Below, piece by piece: positions 7,505-13,191 of a stretch of DNA of 13,616 nucleotides. Where the stretch lies: the NCBI GenBank assembly GCA_023430425.1, contig JAEZAR010000060.1:1-13616 (forward strand), read 5' to 3'. The stretch comes from Actinomycetes bacterium (GTDB taxonomy: Bacteria > Actinomycetota > Actinomycetes > Actinomycetales > Cellulomonadaceae). Every line of letters begins with the position of its first letter. Within the stretch, counting starts at the first letter, position 1. The translations under genes and the position numbers were made by a program. The notes under the pieces are model-generated. The model was given only the letters and a program-made list of their open reading frames with translations, did not search any database and was not told the origin of the DNA.

Positions 7505-7655
7505 CTTCTTGCCTTCCTCGTTGAAGGATCCGGGTGCTTCTTCCGTCGACGGCCGGGGTGGACCGCCGGAGTGGAGCGGTAGGCGCCCGCTCCGCGGGCA
7601 CGTGGGGGGAGGTCGTCCGCGGGTGCCGTGTCCCCGACCCGCGGCTGACGACGGG
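7505..7655 (-). other. Intra-operon gap with two GC hairpins
   Basis: This spacer between the FAD oxidoreductase and the binding-protein gene holds two inverted repeats. The first, 12 bases after the oxidoreductase stop, has an 8-bp stem CCGCGGGT/ACCCGCGG (7617-7624 with 7637-7644). The second has a 6-bp stem GCCCGC/GCGGGC around a three-base loop (7585-7599). Neither has a T tail. I see no convincing -10/-35 pair on the minus strand, so read-through with processing or partial attenuation is more likely than a separate promoter. No small ORF is supported. Confidence 0.5.
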
Positions 7656-9023
7656 TCAGACCCTCGCGGGGACCGGGTCGATGGTCTGGCCCTGCTCGCG
7701 CAGGGTCGTCTGGAGGAGCGTCATGTCGACCCCCCTCGGCGTCGTGCCGTGCTGGACGGCGAGTGCGGCGGCGGTGCCCACCGCCTGGCCCATGACCATG
7801 CACTGGGCCATGTTGCGGATCGTGTTCGCGACGGGGGGCTCGTACGACACGCAGCGGCCCGCCACGAGCAGCCCTTCGCGCGTCCGGGGGAGCATGCACC
7901 GGTAGGGGATGCCCATCGACCGGCCCGCCGGCAGGTCGTAGACGGTCATCGACTCACCCTCGGGGGTGTGGAAGCCCGCAGGCATCGCCGCCCGGCCGAC
8001 GTTGTCCTCGAACTCCCGGGCGGACGTGAAGTCGTCGAGCGTGAGCTTGTAGTCGCCGATGATGCGCCGGCTCTCGCGCACGCCGAGCTGGCTCGCGATG
8101 AGCGAGAGGTAGGCCTTCTCGAAGCCGGGGATGTACGTGCGCATCGCCTCCGCGACGTCGTACAGGCACGCCTGGGAGACGATCTCCTGCCGTGCGCGGT
8201 CCTCGAACTCCGCTGCGGTGCTCTGCGCCTCGACGGCGCCGGAGCAGTTGATCGTCACCTCGCCCGGGTTGGGCGTCGAGGTGAAGATGACCAGCCAGTG
8301 GCGCAGGTACTCCAGGTGGGGCGGGAGGTCGGCGTTCTTGAGGTCGTCACGGATGCCGTAGTGCATGAAGCCGGGGAAGGTCCGGTAGTCGCGCCATGCC
8401 GGCGGGACGTGGTGGTCGAACTCGGCGGGGTTCTCCGCGTAGTGCCGCTGGACCCGGTCGAGGTCGACGCCGGCCAGCCGGCCGATGAGCGTCATCGGCT
8501 GGATCTCCTTGCGGGGCCGGATCTCGAACGGCGCGCCGGCCTGCGCGGCGACGCTCGCGTCGCCGCTGGTGTCGATGACGACCTTGGCGCGCACCTCGAT
8601 CCGGTCCATCTGGGACTGGATGACGGCGCCGACGACGACCCCGTCCTCGACGAGGACGTCGACGACTGCGGTGTTGAAGTAGGTCGTCAGGTTCGGCTCC
8701 TTGCCGAGGAGCTCGTTGAGGACGACCTTGGCGACCTCGGGGTCGTACAGGAAGCACACGTCGGTGTCCGGGTCGTCCTCGACGACCGCGCCACGCTCGA
8801 GGAGCAGGTCGTGCAGCTCCCAGGTGAGACCGCTGACGATGCGGTTCGCCTTGTCGCTGAAGCCGACCCAGGCCCCCTGGCTGCCGGCCGTGAACTGGCC
8901 GCCCAGGCAGCGCTGCCGCTCGACGATGAGCGTCCTGGCCCCGTTCCTCGCGGCGGCCAGACCGGCGATGACCCCCGTCGTGCCCCCGCCGGCGACCAGG
9001 ACGTCGACCTCTTCCGTTCTCAT
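7656..9023 (-). CDS. FAD-dependent oxidoreductase (FAD_oxidored/PF12831-like)
   Basis: A 455-residue soluble flavoenzyme, first gene of the seven-gene operon. The N-terminal dinucleotide-binding fold is clear: VDVLVAGGGTTGVIAGLAAARNG with GxGxxG at 12-17 and acidic E35 ending strand 2 (LIVER), then LGGQFTAG at 40-47. A second flavin motif, VVIDTSGDASVAAQAGAPFE, lies at about 148-167. The central RESRRIIGDYKLTLDD and C-terminal RNMAQCMVMGQAVGTAAALAV motifs are typical of the PF12831 group, whose members are often found beside sugar ABC importers but rarely have a known substrate. No signal peptide is seen, so it acts inside the cell. The ATG at 9023 is preceded by GGAGGG at good spacing. Expected role: oxidation of the imported sugar or a derivative; substrate unknown. 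Confidence 0.9.
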   Translation of the reverse strand: MRTEEVDVLVAGGGTTGVIAGLAAARNGARTLIVERQRCLGGQFTAGSQGAWVGFSDKANRIVSGLTWELHDLLLERGAVVEDDPDTDVCFLYDPEVAKVVLNELLGKEPNLTTYFNTAVVDVLVEDGVVVGAVIQSQMDRIEVRAKVVIDTSGDASVAAQAGAPFEIRPRKEIQPMTLIGRLAGVDLDRVQRHYAENPAEFDHHVPPAWRDYRTFPGFMHYGIRDDLKNADLPPHLEYLRHWLVIFTSTPNPGEVTINCSGAVEAQSTAAEFEDRARQEIVSQACLYDVAEAMRTYIPGFEKAYLSLIASQLGVRESRRIIGDYKLTLDDFTSAREFEDNVGRAAMPAGFHTPEGESMTVYDLPAGRSMGIPYRCMLPRTREGLLVAGRCVSYEPPVANTIRNMAQCMVMGQAVGTAAALAVQHGTTPRGVDMTLLQTTLREQGQTIDPVPARV

Positions 9024-9054
9024 TGCGGGGTCCCTCCAGTTCCGGGTGAGCCTG

Positions 9055-9071
9055 CCTCGGTCCTGCCGAGG
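9055..9071 (-). other. Small hairpin in the FAD operon leader
   Basis: CCTCGG and CCGAGG flank a five-base loop, giving a perfect 6-bp stem in the presumed 5' untranslated leader, 31 bases before the oxidoreductase start. It leaves the ribosome site free. A regulatory role is possible but not shown; short GC stems are common by chance in this DNA. Confidence 0.3.
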
Positions 9072-9113
9072 GGAACGGCCCCGTCGCCTGCGACCCGTCC
9101 CACCGTCGGCGTT

Positions 9114-9131
9114 CAGACTATCGATAATCTG
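9114..9131. promoter_or_regulatory. Operator 1, GntR-type palindrome
   Basis: CAGACTATCGATAATCTG is an 18-base palindrome with one mismatched pair, centred between 9122 and 9123. An AT-rich palindrome stands out sharply in this GC-rich DNA. It shares its core with operators 2 and 3 and overlaps the predicted -10 of the FAD operon promoter. Best candidate binding site for the GntR/FCD protein encoded divergently next to it; binding itself is inferred. Confidence 0.8.
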
Positions 9132-9143
9132 TGCCCATTGCAA
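9115..9143 (-). promoter_or_regulatory. Predicted promoter of the seven-gene operon
   Basis: On the minus strand TTGCAA (9143-9138) is followed by a 17-base spacer and TAGTCT (9120-9115), a fair sigma-70-like match (TTGNNN, TANNNT). The predicted transcript would start near 9108 and carry a leader of about 85 bases. The -10 is the distal half of operator 1, so a bound repressor would block polymerase directly. The dapA-like operon has a promoter of identical geometry, which strengthens this call. Confidence 0.65.
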
Positions 9144-9146
9144 TGG
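9135..9146. promoter_or_regulatory. Perfect 12-bp palindrome over the -35
   Basis: CCATTGCAATGG lies directly beside operator 1, with centres 18 bp apart, and covers the predicted -35 box. It is not a variant of the ATCGAT operator core and is not found at the other two sites. It could be the target of a second regulator, or a chance palindrome around the -35. Confidence 0.45.
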
Positions 9147-9322
9147 TCTGGACCGTCCTAACCCGGTCTCCGGGGCCGCCTGGGGGCCTCGGGTGCGCCG
9201 TCCGCGGCCGTCCCCGTACCCTACGAGGGCGAGAAGAGCACGTGGCACCCCAAGTCAGGGCTCCTCCGGACCCTGCCGGCGCTACGATCCGGTGTGGTCC
9301 CGCCGCGGCCGGTCGGGGGCCG

Positions 9323-9340
9323 TCCTCCGGTAGCGGAGGA
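9323..9340 (+). other. 7-bp-stem inverted repeat before operator 2
   Basis: TCCTCCG and CGGAGGA are separated by the four bases GTAG, immediately before TTAGGATTATCG of operator 2. On the plus strand it is followed by a mildly AT-rich stretch but no T run. If transcription starts at the upstream TACGAT box the stem would lie in the GntR leader; otherwise it sits where a -35 would be for TAGGAT. Confidence 0.4.
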
Positions 9341-9342
9341 TT

Positions 9343-9360
9343 AGGATTATCGATGAACTA
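9343..9360. promoter_or_regulatory. Operator 2, before the GntR gene
   Basis: AGGATTATCGATGAACTA carries one good half-site (AGGATTATC, compared with CAGATTATC in the other sites) and a degenerate right half around the ATCGAT core. It lies 66 bases before the GntR start and overlaps a possible -10 (TAGGAT, 9342-9347). The weaker symmetry would fit lower-affinity autorepression. Inferred from similarity to operators 1 and 3. Confidence 0.6.
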
Positions 9361-9425
9361 TTCGGATCTCGGGTGGAGGGTGGGTCCGTGCGACGAGCGA
9401 TCGACCCGTTCGGGGCGGAGCTCGG

Positions 9426-10100
9426 GTGAGCGGCGCGACGCGCACCCGGACCACGCTCCAGGACCACGTCTACAACCGCCTGCGCGACGAGATCCTCAAC
9501 GCGGAGATCCCCCCCGGGGCGAGCCTGCGGGTGCTGCACCTCGCGGCGCGGTTCGGGACGTCGCAGGCCCCCATCCGCGAGGCGCTGCGTCGACTCACCG
9601 ACGAGGGCCTGGCGGTCACGGTGCCGTACAAGGGAACCGTGGCCAAGGAGGCCCGGTGGGACGAGATCGCCGACATCTACCTGCTCCGCGAGGAGCTGGA
9701 GGCGTTCGCCGTCAAGCGCATCCTGGCGCGCCGCAAGGTCGACCTCACGGCCGTGCGCAGCGCGCAGCGGCAGCTCAACCGCGCGGTCCGCACCCGCGAC
9801 CCGGTGGGCATCCTCGACGCGGACCTCGAGCTGCACCACCAGATCATGGAGCTCGCCGACAGCCCGATCACCCTCGAGACGTGGTCGTTCCTCATCAAGC
9901 GCCAGCGCGGCGTCCGGCTGACGCTCGAGCGGGAGCACCCGGCCCCGATCGACACGGTCGTCGAGACCCACGAGACCCTGGTCAGGGCCCTGGAGGCCGG
10001 GGACCCGGCGAAGGCGGAGGCGGCGTTCCGCCACCACATCCGCTCGGCGCTCGAGGGCTTCGCCGAGCGGCGGCTCGAGCAGCGGGGCAGCCTCGACTGA
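9426..10100 (+). CDS. GntR-family regulator, FCD (FadR-like) subfamily
   Basis: A 224-residue transcription factor. Residues about 8-75 form the winged helix-turn-helix (LQDHVYNRLRDEI, IPPGASL, then LAARFGTSQAPIREALRRL, the recognition region, and a wing ending VPYKGTVAK). The all-helical FCD effector domain follows with likely metal ligands D133 and H137 (DADLELHHQI), H182 (ETHETLV) and H203/H204 (FRHHIRS), so a metal-assisted carboxylate or sugar-acid effector is likely. The GTG at 9426 has GGAG five bases upstream. It lies between the two operons that carry the ATTATCGATAAT-type sites and has a related site before its own start, making it the probable local repressor of both operons and itself. 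Its stop is only three bases from the stop of the convergent dhaL-like gene. Confidence 0.92.
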   Translation: MSGATRTRTTLQDHVYNRLRDEILNAEIPPGASLRVLHLAARFGTSQAPIREALRRLTDEGLAVTVPYKGTVAKEARWDEIADIYLLREELEAFAVKRILARRKVDLTAVRSAQRQLNRAVRTRDPVGILDADLELHHQIMELADSPITLETWSFLIKRQRGVRLTLEREHPAPIDTVVETHETLVRALEAGDPAKAEAAFRHHIRSALEGFAERRLEQRGSLD

Positions 10101-10103
10101 GGG

Positions 10104-10706
10104 TCACCCCGTGCGGTCGGCGACCGCCCGGAGCGCGGCGGCGAGCGCCGTCGCGACCATGACCGCGCCCGGGTCGGGCTCGCCGACGGCGTTCTTGGCG
10201 AGGAAGCGGGCCCGGCCCACCCGGGCCTCCATCGTGCGGGTGGCCTCGGCGCCGGCCTCGGCCGCGCGCGCCGCGCCGTCGAGGTCGGCGCCGTGCTCCT
10301 CGAGCCACGCGAGCGCCGGGACCGCCGCATCCAGCATCGTGCGGTCCCCCGGCGCGGCCCTGCCCCGGTGCTGGACCGCCTCGACACCGGCTCGCAGCGC
10401 GTCGTCGAGCGGGCTCCCGGTCGGCGTCCGGAGGGCCTTCGCGGCCCCGATGAACGCCGAGGCGACGAGGGTGCCGCTGCTCGACGGCGCCGTCGCGGCG
10501 ATCTTCGAGCCGAGGCGCATGAGGGCGGTGGGGGGCTCGGCACCGGACTCGTCCTCGCTCGCCTGCCGCAGCGCTGCGGCGATCAGCCCGGCCGTGCGGC
10601 CGAGGTCGCCGTCACCCTGGAGCGAGTCCAGCCGGGTCAGCTCGTCGCGCACGGACTCCAGGGCGTCGGCCGCCGCAGCGAGGGCGGTCCGCAGCGCGGC
10701 CGTCAT
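10104..10706 (-). CDS. dhaL: DhaL-like kinase subunit (nucleotide-binding DAK2 domain)
   Basis: The 200-residue all-helical DAK2 domain that carries the nucleotide for phosphorylation of dihydroxyacetone or a related ketose held by DhaK. The Mg-nucleotide aspartates are intact in the LDSLQGDGDLGRT segment (D27, D32 and D34 from the ATG). The usual His after the last Asp (GDGDHG) is Leu here. GSKIAATAPSSSGTL and a C-terminal GRARFLAKNAVGEPDPGA (normally GR..Y....iG..DPGA) also match. The ATG at 10706 is preferred over a GTG one codon earlier because AGGG then sits six bases upstream; it overlaps the dhaK stop as TGATG. No DhaM phosphocarrier is encoded in the window, so it either uses ATP directly or relies on a distant DhaM. 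Probably one kinase with the preceding gene. Confidence 0.88.
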   Translation of the reverse strand: MTAALRTALAAAADALESVRDELTRLDSLQGDGDLGRTAGLIAAALRQASEDESGAEPPTALMRLGSKIAATAPSSSGTLVASAFIGAAKALRTPTGSPLDDALRAGVEAVQHRGRAAPGDRTMLDAAVPALAWLEEHGADLDGAARAAEAGAEATRTMEARVGRARFLAKNAVGEPDPGAVMVATALAAALRAVADRTG

Positions 10707-11710
10707 CACGCACCCTGCTCGAAGAACGGCGTGCGCGCCGGCGCGTCGACGAGGGCGGCGAGCTCGTCGTCGACCACCAGGACGCTGAGCGAGGCGCCCG
10801 CCATCTCGAGGGACGTGACGTACTCGCCCACGTAGGAGCGGTGGATCGCGACGCCCGCCTCCGTCAGGCGCGACCGCACCCGGCGGTGCAGGACGTAGAG
10901 CTCCTCGGGCGGCGTCGCGCCCAGGCCGTTGACGAGCACCACGACCCGGCTGCCGGCGGGCACGGGCATGTCGTCGAGCACGGCGTCGAGCATGCGGTCG
11001 GCGACCGCGTCGGCGGTCTCGAGGTCACCGCGCAGGACCCCGGGCTCCCCGTGGATGCCCATGCCGAGCTCCATCTGCCCCTCGGGCAGCTCGAAGGTCG
11101 GCCGGCCCACGGACGGCAGCGTCATCGGCGACAGCGCCACCCCGAAGGTGCGGAGCGCGGCCGCCGCCCGCTCCACGGTGCGCACGACCCCGTCGAGGTC
11201 GGCGCCCGCCGCGGCTGCCGCACCCGCCACCTTGTACAGCAGCACGATGCCCGCGATCCCACGGCGCAGCCCGGCCTGCTCGGCGGGAGCGGACGCGACG
11301 TCGTCGGCGCCGACGACGGTGCGCACCGTGATGCCCTCCGCCTCGGCGAGGTCGGCGGCCAGGTCGAAGTTCATGACGTCGCCGCCGTAGTTGCCGTAGA
11401 GGTAGAGCACGCCGGCCCCGCCGTCGACGGCCCGCGTCGCCTGCAGGACCTGGTCGGCGGAGGGCGACGCGAACACGTCCCCCACGGCGACGCCGTCGAG
11501 CAGCCCCTGGCCCACGTAGCCGAGGAAGAGGGGGAGGTGCCCGGACCCGCCACCGGTGACGATGCCCACCTTGCCGGCGCGCGGCGCGCCGGCCGCGACG
11601 AGGGCGTGCGGGTCGTCGGCGGCGACGCGCAGCTGGTCGGGATGCGCCCCCAGGATCCCGTCGAGCATCTCCTCGACGAAGTGCTCAGCATCGTTGATGA
11701 GCTTGCGCAT
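10706..11710 (-). CDS. dhaK: DhaK-like ketose kinase subunit (DAK1 domain)
   Basis: The 334-residue substrate-binding subunit of a dihydroxyacetone-kinase-type enzyme. The three key active-site residues of E. coli DhaK have exact equivalents: the covalent substrate-binding His is H220 (GMGIHGEPG), with H58 (GGGSGH) and D111 (NYGGDVMNF). However, the universal-looking GSGHEP reads GSGHLP, changing the residue next to H58 from Glu to Leu, and the KNYTGD segment reads GNYGGD. These changes flank the substrate, so an erythrulose-like or other ketose may be the true substrate. The protein is about 20 residues shorter than the E. coli subunit, chiefly in the variable region after H220. The ATG at 11710 follows AAGGAG at about eight bases and lies 25 bases after the lyase stop. 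Product with DhaL: a ketose phosphate for central metabolism. Confidence 0.9.
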   Translation of the reverse strand: MRKLINDAEHFVEEMLDGILGAHPDQLRVAADDPHALVAAGAPRAGKVGIVTGGGSGHLPLFLGYVGQGLLDGVAVGDVFASPSADQVLQATRAVDGGAGVLYLYGNYGGDVMNFDLAADLAEAEGITVRTVVGADDVASAPAEQAGLRRGIAGIVLLYKVAGAAAAAGADLDGVVRTVERAAAALRTFGVALSPMTLPSVGRPTFELPEGQMELGMGIHGEPGVLRGDLETADAVADRMLDAVLDDMPVPAGSRVVVLVNGLGATPPEELYVLHRRVRSRLTEAGVAIHRSYVGEYVTSLEMAGASLSVLVVDDELAALVDAPARTPFFEQGA

Positions 11711-11735
11711 CAGAGCGCTCCTTCCGGGCCGGCGG

Positions 11736-12656
11736 TCAGCCGGCGGTCGGGACCAGTGCGGACCTGGCGACCTCCAGGCCCTGCTCGAGGACCTCGATCT
11801 CGGCGGGGGTGAGCGGCACGAAGGGCAGCCGGGCCGGGCCGACCTTGCGGCCCTGGAGCTCGGCGACGGCCTTCACCCAGGCGGGCCAGTTCTGGCCGTT
11901 CATGACGGCCCGGGTCAGCGGGGCGAGGGCGAAGTGGATGCGCTGGGCCTCGGCGAAGTCGTTGCGCTGGATCGCCTCGAACATGGCGATCGACTCCGCC
12001 GGGAACATCGCACCGGTCCCGGAGATCGAGCCGGTCGCACCGAGGGCGAGGCCCGGGAACAGCAGGTGGTCCTGCGCCCAGGTCACCGAGATCTGGTCGG
12101 CGACCGTCTCGAGCAGGTGCGAGAGCGTCGCCAGCGAGCCGCCGACGCTCTCCTTCGTCGCGACGATCGCGCCGATCTCCGCCAGGCGCTGCGTGACCGC
12201 GGGGGTGACCGGGTTGTGCGTGAGCACGTTGTAGATGGTCACGGGGAGCCCGCCCTCGCGGCGGATGCGGTCGTAGAAGTCGATCATCCCGGCGAAGCTG
12301 GCCGACTGGTAGATCGGGGGCGTGACCATGACCCCACGGGCGCCGACGGCCCTCGCGCCCTGGGCGCGGGCCACCGCCTCACGGGTGGAGGTGCTGATGA
12401 TGCCGGTCATGATCGGCACCCGGCCGGCCACGTGCTCGACGGCGACGCGGGTCAGCTCGATGAGCTCCGCGCGCTCGAGTGCGTGGCCCTCGCCCGTGCT
12501 GCCGCCGACGACGAGTCCCGTGATCGGGAACTGCAGCTGGTAGTCGACCTCGGCGCGGAAGGCGTCGACGTCGACCTCGCCGTCCGGGGTGAACGGGGTG
12601 TACATCGGAGGGAAGATTCCGACGATCTCGTCCTTCGTCAGCCCCGGAGCCGTCAT
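11736..12656 (-). CDS. DapA-superfamily Schiff-base aldolase or dehydratase
   Basis: A 306-residue TIM-barrel lyase of the dihydrodipicolinate synthase/N-acetylneuraminate lyase superfamily, first gene of the operon with dhaK and dhaL. The family residues are present: GGSTGEG loop (52-57, T54 in the pyruvate carboxylate pocket), Y116 (PPIY), Y142 (IYNV) and Schiff-base K168 (ATKES). The segment after the catalytic Tyr, YNVLTHNP, differs from YN.P of DapA/NanA and from YNRDN of 5-keto-4-deoxyglucarate dehydratase, so none of those names is safe. Location in a sugar-type regulon rather than with lysine genes argues for catabolic cleavage or dehydration of a 2-keto-3-deoxy acid. The ATG at 12656 is preceded by AAAGGA; longer readings upstream run through the operator and arr. 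Confidence 0.85.
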   Translation of the reverse strand: MTAPGLTKDEIVGIFPPMYTPFTPDGEVDVDAFRAEVDYQLQFPITGLVVGGSTGEGHALERAELIELTRVAVEHVAGRVPIMTGIISTSTREAVARAQGARAVGARGVMVTPPIYQSASFAGMIDFYDRIRREGGLPVTIYNVLTHNPVTPAVTQRLAEIGAIVATKESVGGSLATLSHLLETVADQISVTWAQDHLLFPGLALGATGSISGTGAMFPAESIAMFEAIQRNDFAEAQRIHFALAPLTRAVMNGQNWPAWVKAVAELQGRKVGPARLPFVPLTPAEIEVLEQGLEVARSALVPTAG

Positions 12657-12687
12657 GGTGCGTGTCCTTTCACGTGACCGTCCCGGA

Positions 12688-12705
12688 CAGATTATCGATA
12701 ATAGT
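12688..12705. promoter_or_regulatory. Operator 3, GntR-type palindrome
   Basis: The site contains a perfect 12-base palindrome ATTATCGATAAT (12691-12702) within CAGATTATCGATAATAGT. Its left half is identical to the consensus half-site of operator 1 apart from one base. It overlaps the predicted -10 of the dapA-like/dhaKL operon and lies in the short gap after the arr stop codon. Assigned to the GntR protein by similarity of the three sites. Confidence 0.8.
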
Positions 12706-12717
12706 GCTGCACGGCAA
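12689..12717 (-). promoter_or_regulatory. Predicted promoter of the dapA-like/dhaKL operon
   Basis: On the minus strand TTGCCG (12717-12712), a 17-base spacer and TAATCT (12694-12689) reproduce the layout at the FAD operon, with the -10 again inside the operator. Transcription would start near 12682, giving a leader of about 26 bases that contains the AAAGGA ribosome site. It separates this operon from arr, which reads in the same direction just upstream. Confidence 0.65.
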
Positions 12718-12726
12718 GAGCCGGCG

Positions 12727-13191
12727 TCAGTCCTCGATGACGTCGAGGCCCTGCGCCCGCAGCCGCGCGAGGCTCTCGAGCATGCCCTGCACCACCTCGG
12801 GCTCGTGGCCCGGCCAGTCGGGGACCTCGGCCACCACGCGCAGGGGCTCGCGCGTCCGGTAGGACCGTGTCGGGTTGCCCGGGAACCGCTTGTCGGTGAC
12901 GTTCGGGTCGTCCTCGAAGGGGCCGAGCGGCTCCACCACGTAGACGTGCCCGCGCTCGGCGATCCCGGCGAGCGCGGTGGCCAGCTCGGCACCCCAGGCC
13001 GCGGTCTCGACGAGTGCCGTGAAGTAGACGTGGTTCGACACGCGGCCGTCGTGGAAGGTGGACCCGTACCCCGGCACCAGCTGCGTGCCGATGGGCACCG
13101 CGACCTTCGTGCCGTGGAAGAAGGGGCCGGCGACGCCGGCGCAGGTCTCGTACGTGACCGGCGTGGACGGGGGGTGGGGCTGCTCCGCCAC
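12727..13191 (-). CDS. arr: Rifamycin NAD+-dependent ADP-ribosyltransferase
   Basis: A 154-residue Arr enzyme that inactivates rifampicin-type antibiotics by transferring ADP-ribose from NAD+ to the ansa-chain C23 hydroxyl. The diagnostic sequence is conserved: FFHGTK with H26, SNHVYFTA with Y56, WGAELA, VYVVEPLGPFEDDPNVTDK and FPGNPTRSYRTREPLRVV; these include the residues proposed for NAD binding and catalysis in mycobacterial Arr. The GTG start at 13191 is chosen because AGGAGG lies seven bases upstream; the longer in-frame reading from 13293 adds unrelated Arg-rich residues. It is slightly longer than mycobacterial Arr, through a few extra residues at the N-terminus and a TALAGIAERGH segment. 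It is probably an intrinsic chromosomal resistance gene, unrelated in function to the catabolic operon that follows it 70 bases downstream. Confidence 0.95.
   Translation of the reverse strand: MAEQPHPPSTPVTYETCAGVAGPFFHGTKVAVPIGTQLVPGYGSTFHDGRVSNHVYFTALVETAAWGAELATALAGIAERGHVYVVEPLGPFEDDPNVTDKRFPGNPTRSYRTREPLRVVAEVPDWPGHEPEVVQGMLESLARLRAQGLDVIED

Larger units (their letters stand above)
9024..9425. other. 402-base divergent control region
   Basis: The space between the divergent FAD oxidoreductase and GntR genes contains no supported ORF. From left to right it holds a small leader hairpin for the minus-strand operon (9055-9071), a promoter fused to operator 1 (9114-9143), an adjacent palindrome (9135-9146), possible plus-strand -10 boxes TACGAT (9283-9288) and TAGGAT (9342-9347) without good -35 partners, a 7-bp-stem inverted repeat (9323-9340) and operator 2 (9343-9360). 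I see nothing definable between about 9150 and 9280. Confidence 0.7.

Noticed and set aside
7170..9161. 663-residue plus-strand open frame
   Set aside because: Antisense shadow of the binding-protein and FAD oxidoreductase genes; no domain and biased composition.
9323..9350. Intrinsic terminator before the GntR gene
   Set aside because: The 7-bp stem is followed by ATTAGGATTAT rather than a T run and there is no upstream plus-strand gene to terminate.
9282..10037. 251-residue minus-strand frame over the GntR gene
   Set aside because: Antisense shadow of the GntR gene without recognisable motifs.
9131..10162. 343-residue plus-strand frame over the control region and GntR gene
   Set aside because: Out of frame with the GntR protein, which has a clear helix-turn-helix and FCD domain; this translation is Pro/Arg/Gly rich with no domain.
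1820..12656. Named 5-keto-4-deoxyglucarate pathway (dehydratase plus semialdehyde dehydrogenase)
   Set aside because: The ALDH fits, but the DapA-type protein lacks the motif around its catalytic Tyr expected for that dehydratase, and no hexarate dehydratase is present, so the pathway name was not assigned.
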